NCBI RefSeq assembly: GCF_900086725.1
Contig: NZ_LT574838.1
Location: 1,585,649-1,649,648 of the forward strand
Length of the DNA stretch: 64,000 nucleotides
Source of the DNA: Bariatricus massiliensis
GTDB taxonomy: Bacteria; Bacillota; Clostridia; Lachnospirales; Lachnospiraceae
Direction: 5' to 3'
The position numbers and the translations under genes are program-made. Positions 1 to 8,437 of the stretch are shown piece by piece. Numbering within the stretch: position 1 is the stretch's first letter; every line of letters begins with the position of its first letter. The notes beneath the pieces were generated by a model. That model was not told the origin of the DNA. It saw only the letters and a program-made list of their open reading frames with translations, and did not search any database.

Positions 1-327
1 ATTTCTGTAAAATGAGAATTCCCTGTCCCCATCCGGAAAGGTATGTACAAATGCAAGGGTCGTATGAACCTCCTCATCCATAAGCAGGCAGGAAGAATCG
101 ATCCCCGCTTCCTCGATTGTCTCTTTCAGAAGACGGCCGAACTGGTCATTTCCCACTTTTCCGATAAACGCGGTCTTCTTTCCCAGCTTTCTAAGAATGG
201 CAAGCACATTACAAGGCGCCCCTCCGGGATTCGCCTCAAAAAGGTTGTTTCCCTGACCACTCTTTCCGTTCAGTGTAAAATCAATCAACATTTCCCCCAG
301 CGCAATTACATCATAGTTCTTATTCAT
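1..327 (-). CDS. PfkB-family sugar kinase (fructokinase-like), 3' end missing
   Basis: The first 109 codons are present on the minus strand and the gene runs off the left edge. The product begins MNKNYDVIALGEMLIDF. It shows the ribokinase/PfkB N-terminal pattern: the sugar-binding loop GGAPCNVL at residues 35-42 and GKVGNDQFG at 56-64. The family phosphorylates fructose or related sugars with ATP in the cytoplasm; the exact sugar cannot be read from this fragment, and the C-terminal GAGD active-site motif lies outside. The start at 327 has AAGGAG nine bases upstream. The gene lies downstream of spoVG on the same strand, separated by a terminator and a structured repeat, so it is probably transcribed on its own. 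Confidence 0.85.
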   Translation of the reverse strand, partial: MNKNYDVIALGEMLIDFTLNGKSGQGNNLFEANPGGAPCNVLAILRKLGKKTAFIGKVGNDQFGRLLKETIEEAGIDSSCLLMDEEVHTTLAFVHTFPDGDREFSFYRN

Positions 328-429
328 ATGCAGCCGCTCCTTTTCCTCATTTTTTATCTTTTTTCTTGTTGTCATTTTACTTTGAAGAAACATAAATGTC
401 AATCACAAAGAAAGTTCCCTGTGTTGAAT

Positions 430-594
430 AAAGTGGACAAGTCCCATTCAACTCCCTATATCCCTCACCCATGAGGGACTTGTACACTTTGCGCGCCAAT
501 GTGCGGCTGCGAAGCAGCTTTCCCCTGCACATTGTGTGCATCCCCCCAGAGGGTTTTTATAACATAAGGAACGAAGTTCCCTATGTTATAAAAA
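430..594. repeat. Hairpin repeat fused to a terminator, copy 1
   Basis: This intergenic stretch is almost entirely paired. Bases 430-445 pair with 475-490 (15 pairs, one G.A mismatch). 497-504 pair with 527-534 around an inner GCTGC-GAA-GCAGC hairpin. 526-531 and 535-540 form TGCACA-TTG-TGTGCA, followed by CCCCCCAGAGGG. 554-572 pair with 576-594 as a 19-bp stem with one mismatch and a GAA loop. The last stem abuts the terminator stem at 595. A second copy (19291-19374) shares the TGCACATTGTGTGCA and C-run/GAGGGTTTTT core and a 19-bp stem of different sequence. No protein-coding potential is apparent between 328 and 648. Confidence 0.75.
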
Positions 595-616
595 GCGGGC
601 AGAAGATTCTGCCCGC
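590..616 (-). terminator. Rho-independent terminator of spoVG
   Basis: On the minus strand a 10-bp stem, GCGGGCAGAA / TTCTGCCCGC with a two-base loop (595-616), is followed by five Ts (594-590). It lies 33 bases after the spoVG stop codon. Confidence 0.85.
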
Positions 617-648
617 CCATACTTTTCATTTTCCCAATGACTTCCAAT

Positions 649-933
649 CTAAGCTTCAGCCACTGCTGTCTCTTCTTCCTGTAACGCTTCTTCATACTTA
701 TCCAGAATAATCTTCTGAATTCGTTCTCTTGTTCCAGAATTGATTGGATGCGCAATATCTCGATATTCGCCGTCTAATGCTTTTTTACTTGGCATAGCGA
801 TGAAAAGTCCTTTTTCTCCCTCAATTACTTTGATATCATGTACTACAAACTCCTCATCCATAGTAATTGAAACTACTGCTTTCAGCTTTCCTTCCTTCGC
901 TACTTTACGTACGCGTACATCTGTGATCTGCAT
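649..933 (-). CDS. spoVG: Septation/regulatory protein SpoVG
   Basis: The 94-residue product begins MQITDVRVRKV and contains DEEFVVHDIKVIEG and the typical IAMPSKK...YRDIAHPI stretch. This matches SpoVG, a small conserved nucleic-acid-binding regulator known in Firmicutes to affect septum formation, sporulation and virulence gene expression. The reading frame is open to an upstream Met at 963, but the start at 933 gives the family N-terminus and has AAAGGGG nine bases upstream. It is followed by a strong terminator, and glgD ends 47 bases upstream of its start on the same strand, so read-through from the glycogen genes is possible. Confidence 0.95.
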   Translation of the reverse strand: MQITDVRVRKVAKEGKLKAVVSITMDEEFVVHDIKVIEGEKGLFIAMPSKKALDGEYRDIAHPINSGTRERIQKIILDKYEEALQEEETAVAEA

Positions 934-980
934 TCCTTCTAGCCCCTTTCTCCAGTATTGCATTGCGCTAACCTCTCGTC

Positions 981-2099
981 CTACAATGCGTAACGTTCGT
1001 TCTTTTCTACGACTACCTTCACACCATTTTCCCCAACATGACGTGTGTTTGCCCGTATTGTGTCACGGCTCTCTACAATACAATTCTCGATGTATGTGTT
1101 ATCTCCCAGATATACATCATTAAGTATGATAGAATTTTTAATAACACAATTATTTCCCACAAACGCTTTCTTGAACAAAATAGAATTCTCCACGGTACCG
1201 TTGATGATACAGCCACTGGCCACAAGGCTATTCTTTACAACCGCCCCCGGATTGTACTTCGCCGGCGGCAAATCTGTCACCTTAGAATAGATGTCCGGAT
1301 GCTGCTTAAAGAAGTAATTCCTTACTTCTGGTTTCAGGAAATCCATATTTGTCTGGTAATAAGCATCTACTGTAGAAATATTGCTCCAGTAGTCCTTTAT
1401 TTTATAACCATATATCTTTTTCAGATTCTTGTACCTAATCAAGATATCTGTTACAAAATCGTGTCTTTCTTCCTCTGCGCAGTGCTCGATCAAGTCAATC
1501 AACTGTCTTCTCCGGATTACATAAATACCGGTAGAGACGGTGTTGGAATTCGCGATCATCGGCTTCTCTTCGAATTCTTCTATACGCATAGACTCGTTCA
1601 TCTTCACCGTGCCGAAGCGGCTGGCATCCTCATTCGGGCCCAAATCCTTGCATACTACTGTAATATCTGCTTTCTTTGCAATATGATATTCCAAGACCTT
1701 ATTGTAATCAAGCTTATATACCGCGTCGCCGGATGTGATGATAACATACGGCTCATGGCATCTCTTCAGAAAATCTAAGTTCTGGTAAATGGCATCCGCC
1801 GTTCCTCTGTACCAATAACCGTTATCCACTGTGATGGTCGGAGTGAACACATATAGACCGCCTTGTTTTCTACCGAAATCCCACCATTTAGAGGAATTCA
1901 AATGCTCATTCAGTGAACGTGCATTGTACTGTGTGAGTACCGCCACTTTCTGAACGTGGGAGTTAGACATGTTACTGAGGGCAAAGTCTATACATCTATA
2001 GCTGCCTGCGATAGGCATAGCAGCCACCGCACGTCTGTGGGTGAGCTCACGCATCTTATTACTGTTTCCGCCTGCTAAAATAATCCCTACTGCTCTCAT
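981..2099 (-). CDS. glgD: GlgD, glucose-1-phosphate adenylyltransferase regulatory-type subunit
   Basis: This 372-residue nucleotidyltransferase starts MRAVGIILAGGNSNKMREL and ends in a left-handed beta-helix with hexapeptide-like repeats (from about residue 285). It belongs to the ADP-glucose pyrophosphorylase family but has the GlgD form of the signature: GGNSNKM replaces GGQGSRL and SGDAVYKLDY replaces SGDHIYKMDY. GlgD is thought to be a poorly active partner that modulates GlgC in glycogen synthesis. Its ATG overlaps the glgC stop by one base (TAATG), indicating translational coupling. Confidence 0.95.
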   Translation of the reverse strand: MRAVGIILAGGNSNKMRELTHRRAVAAMPIAGSYRCIDFALSNMSNSHVQKVAVLTQYNARSLNEHLNSSKWWDFGRKQGGLYVFTPTITVDNGYWYRGTADAIYQNLDFLKRCHEPYVIITSGDAVYKLDYNKVLEYHIAKKADITVVCKDLGPNEDASRFGTVKMNESMRIEEFEEKPMIANSNTVSTGIYVIRRRQLIDLIEHCAEEERHDFVTDILIRYKNLKKIYGYKIKDYWSNISTVDAYYQTNMDFLKPEVRNYFFKQHPDIYSKVTDLPPAKYNPGAVVKNSLVASGCIINGTVENSILFKKAFVGNNCVIKNSIILNDVYLGDNTYIENCIVESRDTIRANTRHVGENGVKVVVEKNERYAL

Positions 2100-3370
2100 T
2101 ATCTGTCACCCGCCTTTACTAATGCTTCGCCGCTTTCAAGTACGCCGTTTTCATAATCTTCCTTCGTTGTCGTTCCGCTGATAGCAGTGTTCTTACCTAT
2201 CTGTACACCGGACGGGATTACAGAATTCTCTCCTATTGTCACCAGTCCGGAATTATAGATATCCGGCCTAAGCTGGTTCGGCACTTCACTTCCGATTCCC
2301 AGCGTAACATTGTCACCAATCAATACATTCTCTGCAATGATGGCCTTATCTATCACACAATTAGCGCCAATATTAACATCCTTCATAATGATAGAATCAC
2401 GGACAACGGTGCCTTGTCCTATCGTAACACCGGAACCGATTACACAGTTATGCACTTCACCGCATATCTCCGCTCCGTCTCCTATAATACTTCTCTCAAT
2501 CACAGACTGCTCTGAGATATATTGAGGTGGAATAATATCACTGTTGGTATAAATCTTCCAGAACTCTTCATATAAATTAAATTCAGGTATAATATCAATT
2601 AATTCCATATTGGCTTCCCAATAGGAATTGAGTGTCCCTACGTCCTTCCAATAGCCATTATATTCATAGGCAAACAGACGCTTCGCGTTTTCATGGCAGT
2701 AAGGAATGATATGTTTTCCAAAGTCACAGCTTGGCTGATCCTGAAGCGATATCAGCGCATCCCGTAATACCGGCCAGCTGAATATGTATATTCCCATGGA
2801 AGCCAGATTACTTCTTGGATTCTCGGGTTTTTCTTCAAATTCAGTGATTTTGTTATCCTCATCCGTGATTACGATACCGAAACGGCTTGCCTCCTCGATT
2901 GGTACTGGCATGGCTGCTATTGTGACATCCGCATTATTCTCCTTGTGGAAATCAAGCATTACCTCATAGTCCATCTTATAGATATGGTCGCCAGATAAAA
3001 TCAATACATAATCCGGATTGAACGTCTCCATATAGTCCAGATTCTGATAAATGGCATTCGCAGTACCGGTGTACCACTCACTGCTTGTACTCTTTTCATA
3101 CGGCGGGAGAATCGCGACACCTCCAATGTTACGGTCCAAATCCCAAGGAATACCAATGCCGATATGTGTATTAAGCCGAAGCGGCTGATATTGTGTCAGC
3201 ACACCAACCGTATCAATACCTGAGTTGATACAGTTGCTGAGCGGGAAGTCAATAATTCTGTATTTACCTCCAAAAGCAACGGCCGGCTTTGCGACCTTCG
3301 CAGTTAAGACTCCGAGCCTGCTGCCTTGTCCTCCTGCTAATAACATTGCTATCATCTCTTTTTTTATCAT
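2099..3370 (-). CDS. glgC: GlgC, glucose-1-phosphate adenylyltransferase
   Basis: This 423-residue enzyme makes ADP-glucose from glucose-1-phosphate and ATP, the committed step of bacterial glycogen synthesis. The nucleotide-binding motif LLAGGQGSRL is at residues 10-19, followed by FPLSNC, the GTANAIYQN loop and SGDHIYKMDY. A C-terminal beta-helix runs from about residue 300. The start at 3370 has AGAAGGGGTG eight bases upstream. It is the first gene of glgC-glgD, transcribed divergently from murC. Confidence 0.96.
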   Translation of the reverse strand: MIKKEMIAMLLAGGQGSRLGVLTAKVAKPAVAFGGKYRIIDFPLSNCINSGIDTVGVLTQYQPLRLNTHIGIGIPWDLDRNIGGVAILPPYEKSTSSEWYTGTANAIYQNLDYMETFNPDYVLILSGDHIYKMDYEVMLDFHKENNADVTIAAMPVPIEEASRFGIVITDEDNKITEFEEKPENPRSNLASMGIYIFSWPVLRDALISLQDQPSCDFGKHIIPYCHENAKRLFAYEYNGYWKDVGTLNSYWEANMELIDIIPEFNLYEEFWKIYTNSDIIPPQYISEQSVIERSIIGDGAEICGEVHNCVIGSGVTIGQGTVVRDSIIMKDVNIGANCVIDKAIIAENVLIGDNVTLGIGSEVPNQLRPDIYNSGLVTIGENSVIPSGVQIGKNTAISGTTTKEDYENGVLESGEALVKAGDR

Positions 3371-3404
3371 GTCTTCACCCCTTCTCAGTAATTCTAGTTC
3401 TTAC

Positions 3405-3434
3405 ATTATAACATAACACGTTCACTTAGTGAAC
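3405..3434 (-). promoter_or_regulatory. glgC promoter with palindromic operator candidate
   Basis: On the minus strand, -35 TTCACT (3428-3433) and -10 TATAAT (3405-3410) are separated by 17 bases. A perfect palindrome, GTTCACT-T-AGTGAAC (3420-3434), covers the -35 box and the start of the spacer. That is where a repressor would block polymerase; the regulator is unknown. Confidence 0.55.
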
Positions 3435-3498
3435 ATTTTTTACAAAAATTTTTACAATATTGTTTACTTTTTATGAAAATATTACAAAAAGAAATGGC

Positions 3499-3527
3499 TT
3501 GGTTTTTTTTGCATATATGTATATAAT
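3499..3527 (+). promoter_or_regulatory. murC promoter candidate
   Basis: TTGGTT (3499-3504), a 17-base spacer and a consensus TATAAT (3522-3527) lie about 70 bases upstream of the murC start, in an AT-rich divergent region. Confidence 0.5.
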
Positions 3528-3600
3528 ATAAAAGTAAAGTTTAAATTATGACTGAAATATGATTTATAAAATAAGTTTAACAGAACAGGAAGTGTGATTT

Positions 3601-4977
3601 ATGTATAAAATTAATTTTAAAAAACCATGTCACGTTCATTTCATCGGAATCGGCGGTATCAGTATGAGCGGCCTTGCAGAGATTCTTCTGGAAGAGCATT
3701 TTACCGTTTCCGGCTCCGACTCCAAAGAATCCCCGTTGACCGATCATCTTACCGCAAACGGGGCCTCCATTTTTTATGGACAAAAATCTTCAAATATAAT
3801 AGAAGGAATCGATGTCGTAGTCTATACAGCCGCAATTCACGACGACAATGAAGAACTTGCCGAGGCAAAGCGCCGTAATCTTCCGCTTCTGTCACGGGCA
3901 GAACTTCTCGGCCAGCTGATGACAAATTACGAGACACCGATTGCAGTATCCGGAACCCATGGCAAGACGACTACCACTTCCATGCTCTCCCATATATTTC
4001 TGGCCGGCGAACTGGATCCTACAATCTCTGTAGGTGGGATATTAAAGGCTATCGGCGGAAATATACGTGTAGGGAACTCCGGGCTTTTTGTGACAGAAGC
4101 TTGTGAATACACGAACAGTTTCCTTCATTTTTTCCCGAAAATAGGGATTATTCTTAACATTGACGCCGATCATCTTGATTTTTTCAAAGATCTGGACGAC
4201 ATCCGTGATTCTTTCCATAAATTTGCCCAGCTACTTCCCACAGACGGGACATTGATCGTAAACGGCGATATCGATAAACTTGATATGATTACCTCGGGCC
4301 TTACATGCAATATTATCACTTACGGCAAAGAGACCTCTATGGATTACTGCGCAACTGGCATTTCTTACGATGAAAAAGGAAATGCTTCTTTTGATGTCAT
4401 CAAATCCGGGCATACGCTGGGGCGCATCACGCTCACCGTGGGAGGCGAGCATAATGTGTGGAATGCTTTGTCCGCAGTTGCCACAGCCTGTCTTCTTGAC
4501 ATTCCATTTGCCGTTATCCAAAAGGGGCTTTCCGCATTTCATGGCACGGATAGACGTTTTGAGTACAAGGGCGAACTGAACGGCATCACAATCATTGATG
4601 ATTACGCCCACCATCCGACAGAGATCGAGGCTACCTTGACATCCGCCAAGCACTACCCCCACCGGGAGATTTGGTGCGTCTTCCAGCCCCACACCTACAC
4701 ACGAACAAAGGCATTGTTCCAAGAGTTCGCAGCGGCCCTCTCTCATGCAGATCATGTGATTCTGGCGGACATTTATGCGGCAAGAGAGACCGATACACTG
4801 GGCATCACATCAGAACAGCTTGCCGAGGCCGTAAAATCAGAGGGCGGTGACGCCGTCTATCTTTCAAGCTTTAAAAATATAGAGCAATATCTACTCCAGC
4901 ACTGCCAAAACGGAGACCTGTTGATAACCATGGGAGCCGGAGATGTCGTGAATATCGGGGAAGAACTTTTAAAATAG
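3601..4977 (+). CDS. murC: UDP-N-acetylmuramate--L-alanine ligase
   Basis: This 458-residue Mur ligase adds L-alanine to UDP-MurNAc in the cytoplasmic stage of peptidoglycan synthesis. Residues 13-24 (HFIGIGGISMSG) form the UDP-binding motif. GTHGKTTTTSM near residue 118 is the ATP P-loop. DDYAHHPTEI near residue 330 is the conserved Mur motif typical of MurC. Length and domain order are normal. AGGAAG lies upstream of the ATG. It stands between divergent glgC and the dnaD operon, with three DnaA boxes starting four bases after its stop codon. Confidence 0.97.
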   Translation: MYKINFKKPCHVHFIGIGGISMSGLAEILLEEHFTVSGSDSKESPLTDHLTANGASIFYGQKSSNIIEGIDVVVYTAAIHDDNEELAEAKRRNLPLLSRAELLGQLMTNYETPIAVSGTHGKTTTTSMLSHIFLAGELDPTISVGGILKAIGGNIRVGNSGLFVTEACEYTNSFLHFFPKIGIILNIDADHLDFFKDLDDIRDSFHKFAQLLPTDGTLIVNGDIDKLDMITSGLTCNIITYGKETSMDYCATGISYDEKGNASFDVIKSGHTLGRITLTVGGEHNVWNALSAVATACLLDIPFAVIQKGLSAFHGTDRRFEYKGELNGITIIDDYAHHPTEIEATLTSAKHYPHREIWCVFQPHTYTRTKALFQEFAAALSHADHVILADIYAARETDTLGITSEQLAEAVKSEGGDAVYLSSFKNIEQYLLQHCQNGDLLITMGAGDVVNIGEELLK

Positions 4978-4980
4978 TAG

Positions 4981-5012
4981 TTATCCACATTTTCTACACA
5001 AAATTATCCACA
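4981..5012 (+). promoter_or_regulatory. Cluster of three DnaA boxes
   Basis: Two perfect DnaA boxes TTATCCACA (4981-4989 and 5004-5012) flank a relaxed match TTCTACACA (4992-5000), all in the same direction with starts 11 and 12 bp apart. They lie just upstream of a -10-like TATACT (5045-5050) and of the dnaD-dnaI genes, which suggests DnaA control of the helicase-loading genes or a DnaA-binding reservoir. Confidence 0.75.
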
Positions 5013-5081
5013 AAAAAGTGCTTTTTCCCGCTCACAGTTAGTGTTATACTAATCAAGCAAGTATAAGAAGGGGGCGGGAAT

Positions 5082-6197
5082 ATGAGCGCATTAATTTTAC
5101 GTAACCGTTTTCAGGGGAATACCACCCTCGTGGAAAATGAATTTATCGACAATTATATGGCGGCAGCCAACGGAGAGTACGTGAAAGTATACCTTCTGCT
5201 GCTGCGCCATCTGAATAACCCTTGTGTATCCCTGAGTATCGCCCACATGGCCGATTGTCTCGAGAATACAGAAGGTGATATACTCCGTGCGCTAAAGTAT
5301 TGGGAAAAGGAAGGGCTTCTCACTTTAGAATACGACCGTGCAGGAAGCGTGGTCGGCTTGGAAGTGGGACGTGTCCCGAAGCGCAGTGGTCCTGAGGCTG
5401 AAGCAGCGTTTGCTTCTCCCGCGTATCCCGGCGGCCCGGCAGCACAGGCAGCCGCTGATACTCTGCCTTCCCAGACTTCTCAGGTACTCCCGGTGGCCCC
5501 TGCTTCTCCGGTATCCGAGCCGGATATTCCCCTTGCCCCGAAGCGGAGCGCTTCCAGAAGCCGCAAGGAATTGAAGCAGATTCTATTTATTGCAGAGCAA
5601 TATTTAGGTAAGACATTGACAAGAACGGATGTAGATACAATTACATACTTTTATGATTCTCTGGGATTTTCTGCTGATTTAATCGAATACCTAATCGAAT
5701 ACTGTGTGGAGAATGGCCATAAGAGTATGCATTATATACAGAAAGTCGCCCTTTCATGGGCGGACGAGCATATTACCAGTGTAGAGCAAGCAAAGAATAC
5801 TTCAGCATTGTACAACAAGACTTGTTATTCCATTCTCAACGCGTTCGGCATAAAAGGGCGGGGACCCGCTGTGGCTGAATTGGAGTTCATCCGCAAATGG
5901 ACGGACACCGACGGGACAGATTTAGAACTCATACTGGAGGCTTGTAACCGTACAATCAGTGCTATCCATCAGCCAAGTTTTGAATATACAGACCGGATAC
6001 TGCAGAACTGGCGCTCACATAATGTGCGCACACTGGCGGATGTCAGGATACTGGATTCTGCCTACGAGCAGGAAAAGAATGCCCAGAAAAAAAGCAGCGC
6101 CAAAAAGCCGGCATCCACTAAGGCTTCACAGAGTGGTTATATCGAGCGTTCCTATGACATGGATGAATTGGAAAAGCAACTGCTTAACAGCCACTGA
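5082..6197 (+). CDS. dnaD: DnaD-domain replication initiation protein
   Basis: This 371-residue protein has an N-terminal winged-helix part (about 1-100), a low-complexity Ala/Pro linker (about 103-165) and two C-terminal DnaD/DnaB2-type helical domains (about 165-235 and 255-330). The second carries a YTDRILQNW segment matching the YxxxILxxW motif of the family. DnaD-type proteins remodel DNA and help load the replicative helicase. GGGGGCGGG lies just upstream of the ATG. It precedes the helicase loader gene by 14 bases, as in other Clostridia. The symbol follows the domain; DnaB-type helicase co-loader is the alternative name. Confidence 0.88.
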   Translation: MSALILRNRFQGNTTLVENEFIDNYMAAANGEYVKVYLLLLRHLNNPCVSLSIAHMADCLENTEGDILRALKYWEKEGLLTLEYDRAGSVVGLEVGRVPKRSGPEAEAAFASPAYPGGPAAQAAADTLPSQTSQVLPVAPASPVSEPDIPLAPKRSASRSRKELKQILFIAEQYLGKTLTRTDVDTITYFYDSLGFSADLIEYLIEYCVENGHKSMHYIQKVALSWADEHITSVEQAKNTSALYNKTCYSILNAFGIKGRGPAVAELEFIRKWTDTDGTDLELILEACNRTISAIHQPSFEYTDRILQNWRSHNVRTLADVRILDSAYEQEKNAQKKSSAKKPASTKASQSGYIERSYDMDELEKQLLNSH

Positions 6198-6211
6198 CAA
6201 GGAGGTATACC

Positions 6212-7207
6212 GTGCCTTTAAGTAACGAACAGCATAACGCTCTCATGCGTATGTATGAGCAAAAACAATTAAAAAGCCGTGACCGCCTTAACCGGCGTTA
6301 TGAAGAAATCTACGAGAAGCTTCCCGCTGTCAAAGAAGTCGACAACATGATTTCCTTTCTGAGCGTGAATCAGGCCAGAAAGCTTTTGGCAGGTGATACA
6401 GCGGCTCTTGAAGAATTAAAGAAGGAGATTCACAATCTTGCCGATAAGCGCAGCAGGCTGCTTGCAGCCGCAGGTTATCCCCAAGACTATCTGGAGCCGG
6501 TTTATGAGTGCTCTGACTGTCATGATACCGGATATATTGGTAAGAACAAATGCCACTGTTTTCTGAAAGCGGCTATTGACCTCTTCTACACCCAGTCTAA
6601 CCTGCAGGAGATTCTATCACAGGAGAATTTTGACACCTTCTCTCTTGATTTTTATTCCTGCAACTATATTGACCGTCTGACGGGCGCAAGTTCTCTGGAT
6701 ATTGCCAAGAGAGCTCTTACTGTCTGTCGAGATTTTGTCGCTGATTTTGACAGCTGTTTTCACAATCTGTTGTTATATGGCAGTACCGGAACCGGCAAAA
6801 CCTTCCTCACCCACTGTATTGCCCGGGAATTGATTGAAACTTCCCACTCCGTCCTGTATCTGACGGCCGCCTCTCTTTTGGACATCTTCCAGAACCGGGC
6901 GCTGGACCGGGAGGATTTGAATGAAAGCGCTTATGAGCACATACTCGACTGCGATTTACTGATAATTGATGATCTGGGAACTGAGCGAAGCACCGCGTTT
7001 ACCGTATCCCAGCTTTTTGTCTGCTTCAATGAGCGGATACTGCGAAAAAAATCTACAATTGTGTCAACCAATTTGTCTTTGGATGATATAAAATCTAGAT
7101 ATACAGAACGTATTTTTTCAAGAATCAGCAGCCATTACACTATGCTGCGGTTAGTTGGAGATGATATTCGAATTCAAAAGAAACTAATGAACAGGGAGGC
7201 AGACTAA
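6212..7207 (+). CDS. dnaI: DnaI/DnaC-type AAA+ helicase loader
   Basis: This 331-residue AAA+ ATPase loads the replicative helicase. It has an N-terminal helical part, a zinc-binding cluster (CSDCHDTG followed by CHC, about residues 100-116), Walker A GSTGTGKT near 190 and Walker B LLIIDDLGTE near 252. Translation starts at GTG (6212) behind a perfect AAGGAGG. The stop overlaps the prs start by one base (TAATG). Together with the upstream DnaD gene it forms the primosome-loading operon. DnaC is an equivalent name. Confidence 0.92.
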   Translation: MPLSNEQHNALMRMYEQKQLKSRDRLNRRYEEIYEKLPAVKEVDNMISFLSVNQARKLLAGDTAALEELKKEIHNLADKRSRLLAAAGYPQDYLEPVYECSDCHDTGYIGKNKCHCFLKAAIDLFYTQSNLQEILSQENFDTFSLDFYSCNYIDRLTGASSLDIAKRALTVCRDFVADFDSCFHNLLLYGSTGTGKTFLTHCIARELIETSHSVLYLTAASLLDIFQNRALDREDLNESAYEHILDCDLLIIDDLGTERSTAFTVSQLFVCFNERILRKKSTIVSTNLSLDDIKSRYTERIFSRISSHYTMLRLVGDDIRIQKKLMNREAD

Positions 7208-8394
7208 TGTTACACCGAACAGAACGTAATCTGGACAATATTCCGGTAGGGTCCCTTGGCATCATTGCTTTGGACGGCTGTCAGGAGATGGGGAAAATGG
7301 TAGATGATTACCTTGTGCAATGGCGCAGGGAAGATACCAACGCCAACAAAGACAATATTGTCTACACCGGATATGAAAAGGACACTTATCTCATCAATGC
7401 GAAAGTGCCACGCTTTGGCTCCGGGGAAGCGAAGGGAATCATCGAAGAATCAGTGAGAGGAAAGGATATCTATCTGATGATTGATGTATTGAATTACAGC
7501 CTGACCTACTCGCTTACGGGAAATATCAACCACATGTCACCGGACGACCATTTCCAGAATCTCAAACGTATTATTGCCGCAGTAGGCGGCAAGGCAAGAC
7601 GCTTGAACGTCATTATGCCGTTTCTCTATGAAAGCCGCCAACACAAACGCAGCGGCAGAGAATCATTGGACTGTGCGCTTGCTCTTCAGGAGCTTGTCCG
7701 CATGGGGGTAGATAATATACTTACCTTTGACGCCCATGACCCACGGGTTCAGAACGCGATTCCCCTCAGCGGTTTTGAGACGATACGTCCAGCTTACCAG
7801 TTTGTAAAAGGACTGCTCCGCAATGTGAAGGATCTTCAGATAGACAGCGACCATATGATGGCTATCAGCCCGGACGAGGGCGCTACAGGACGTGCCATTT
7901 ATCTTGCCAACGTACTTGGTCTGGACATGGGAATGTTCTACAAACGCCGTGATTACACTCGTATCGTGAACGGGCGCAACCCCATAGTAGCTCATGAATT
8001 TTTGGGCTCCTCCGTGGAAGGCAAGGATGTGATTATTTTAGATGACATGATTTCCTCCGGAGACAGTATTCTAGACGTAGCCAAACAGTTGAAAGCCCGC
8101 AAGGCAAAACGAATTTTCGCCGCGGCTACATTCGGACTTTTCACCAATGGTTTGGACAAGTTCGACAAAGCTTACGAGGATGGACTTTTGGACGGGATTC
8201 TGACCACCAATCTGATTTATCAGACGCCGGAACTCCTGAGCAAACCTTATTATATTGACTGCGACATGAGCAAATATATTGCACTTGTCATCGATACATT
8301 GAACCACGATGGCTCAATCAGCGATATCCTTGATCCAAGCGAACGTATCCAGAATATTCTTCAAAAGTATCGCAACGGCGAGGAAATCAATTAA
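7207..8394 (+). CDS. prs: Ribose-phosphate pyrophosphokinase
   Basis: This 395-residue PRPP synthetase transfers pyrophosphate from ATP to ribose-5-phosphate, feeding purine, pyrimidine, His, Trp and NAD synthesis. The PRPP-binding loop is VIILDDMISSGDS near residue 275; metal- and ATP-site segments RESLDCAL and FDAHDPR lie near 150-180. It is longer than the usual 310-320 residues, with extra N-terminal and internal sequence, which is a form seen in Clostridia. Its ATG overlaps the dnaI stop, so it is translationally coupled to replication genes. A strong hairpin terminator follows. Confidence 0.93.
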   Translation: MLHRTERNLDNIPVGSLGIIALDGCQEMGKMVDDYLVQWRREDTNANKDNIVYTGYEKDTYLINAKVPRFGSGEAKGIIEESVRGKDIYLMIDVLNYSLTYSLTGNINHMSPDDHFQNLKRIIAAVGGKARRLNVIMPFLYESRQHKRSGRESLDCALALQELVRMGVDNILTFDAHDPRVQNAIPLSGFETIRPAYQFVKGLLRNVKDLQIDSDHMMAISPDEGATGRAIYLANVLGLDMGMFYKRRDYTRIVNGRNPIVAHEFLGSSVEGKDVIILDDMISSGDSILDVAKQLKARKAKRIFAAATFGLFTNGLDKFDKAYEDGLLDGILTTNLIYQTPELLSKPYYIDCDMSKYIALVIDTLNHDGSISDILDPSERIQNILQKYRNGEEIN

Positions 8395-8411
8395 TCAAAT
8401 TCATCACTTAA

Positions 8412-8437
8412 AAAACGGACTCTTCGGAGTCCGTTTT
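8412..8437. terminator. Bidirectional terminator between prs and the yhaN-like gene
   Basis: AAAACGGACTC-TTCG-GAGTCCGTTTT is a perfect 11-bp stem with a stable TTCG loop, flanked by A and T runs. It serves the two converging genes. Confidence 0.9.
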
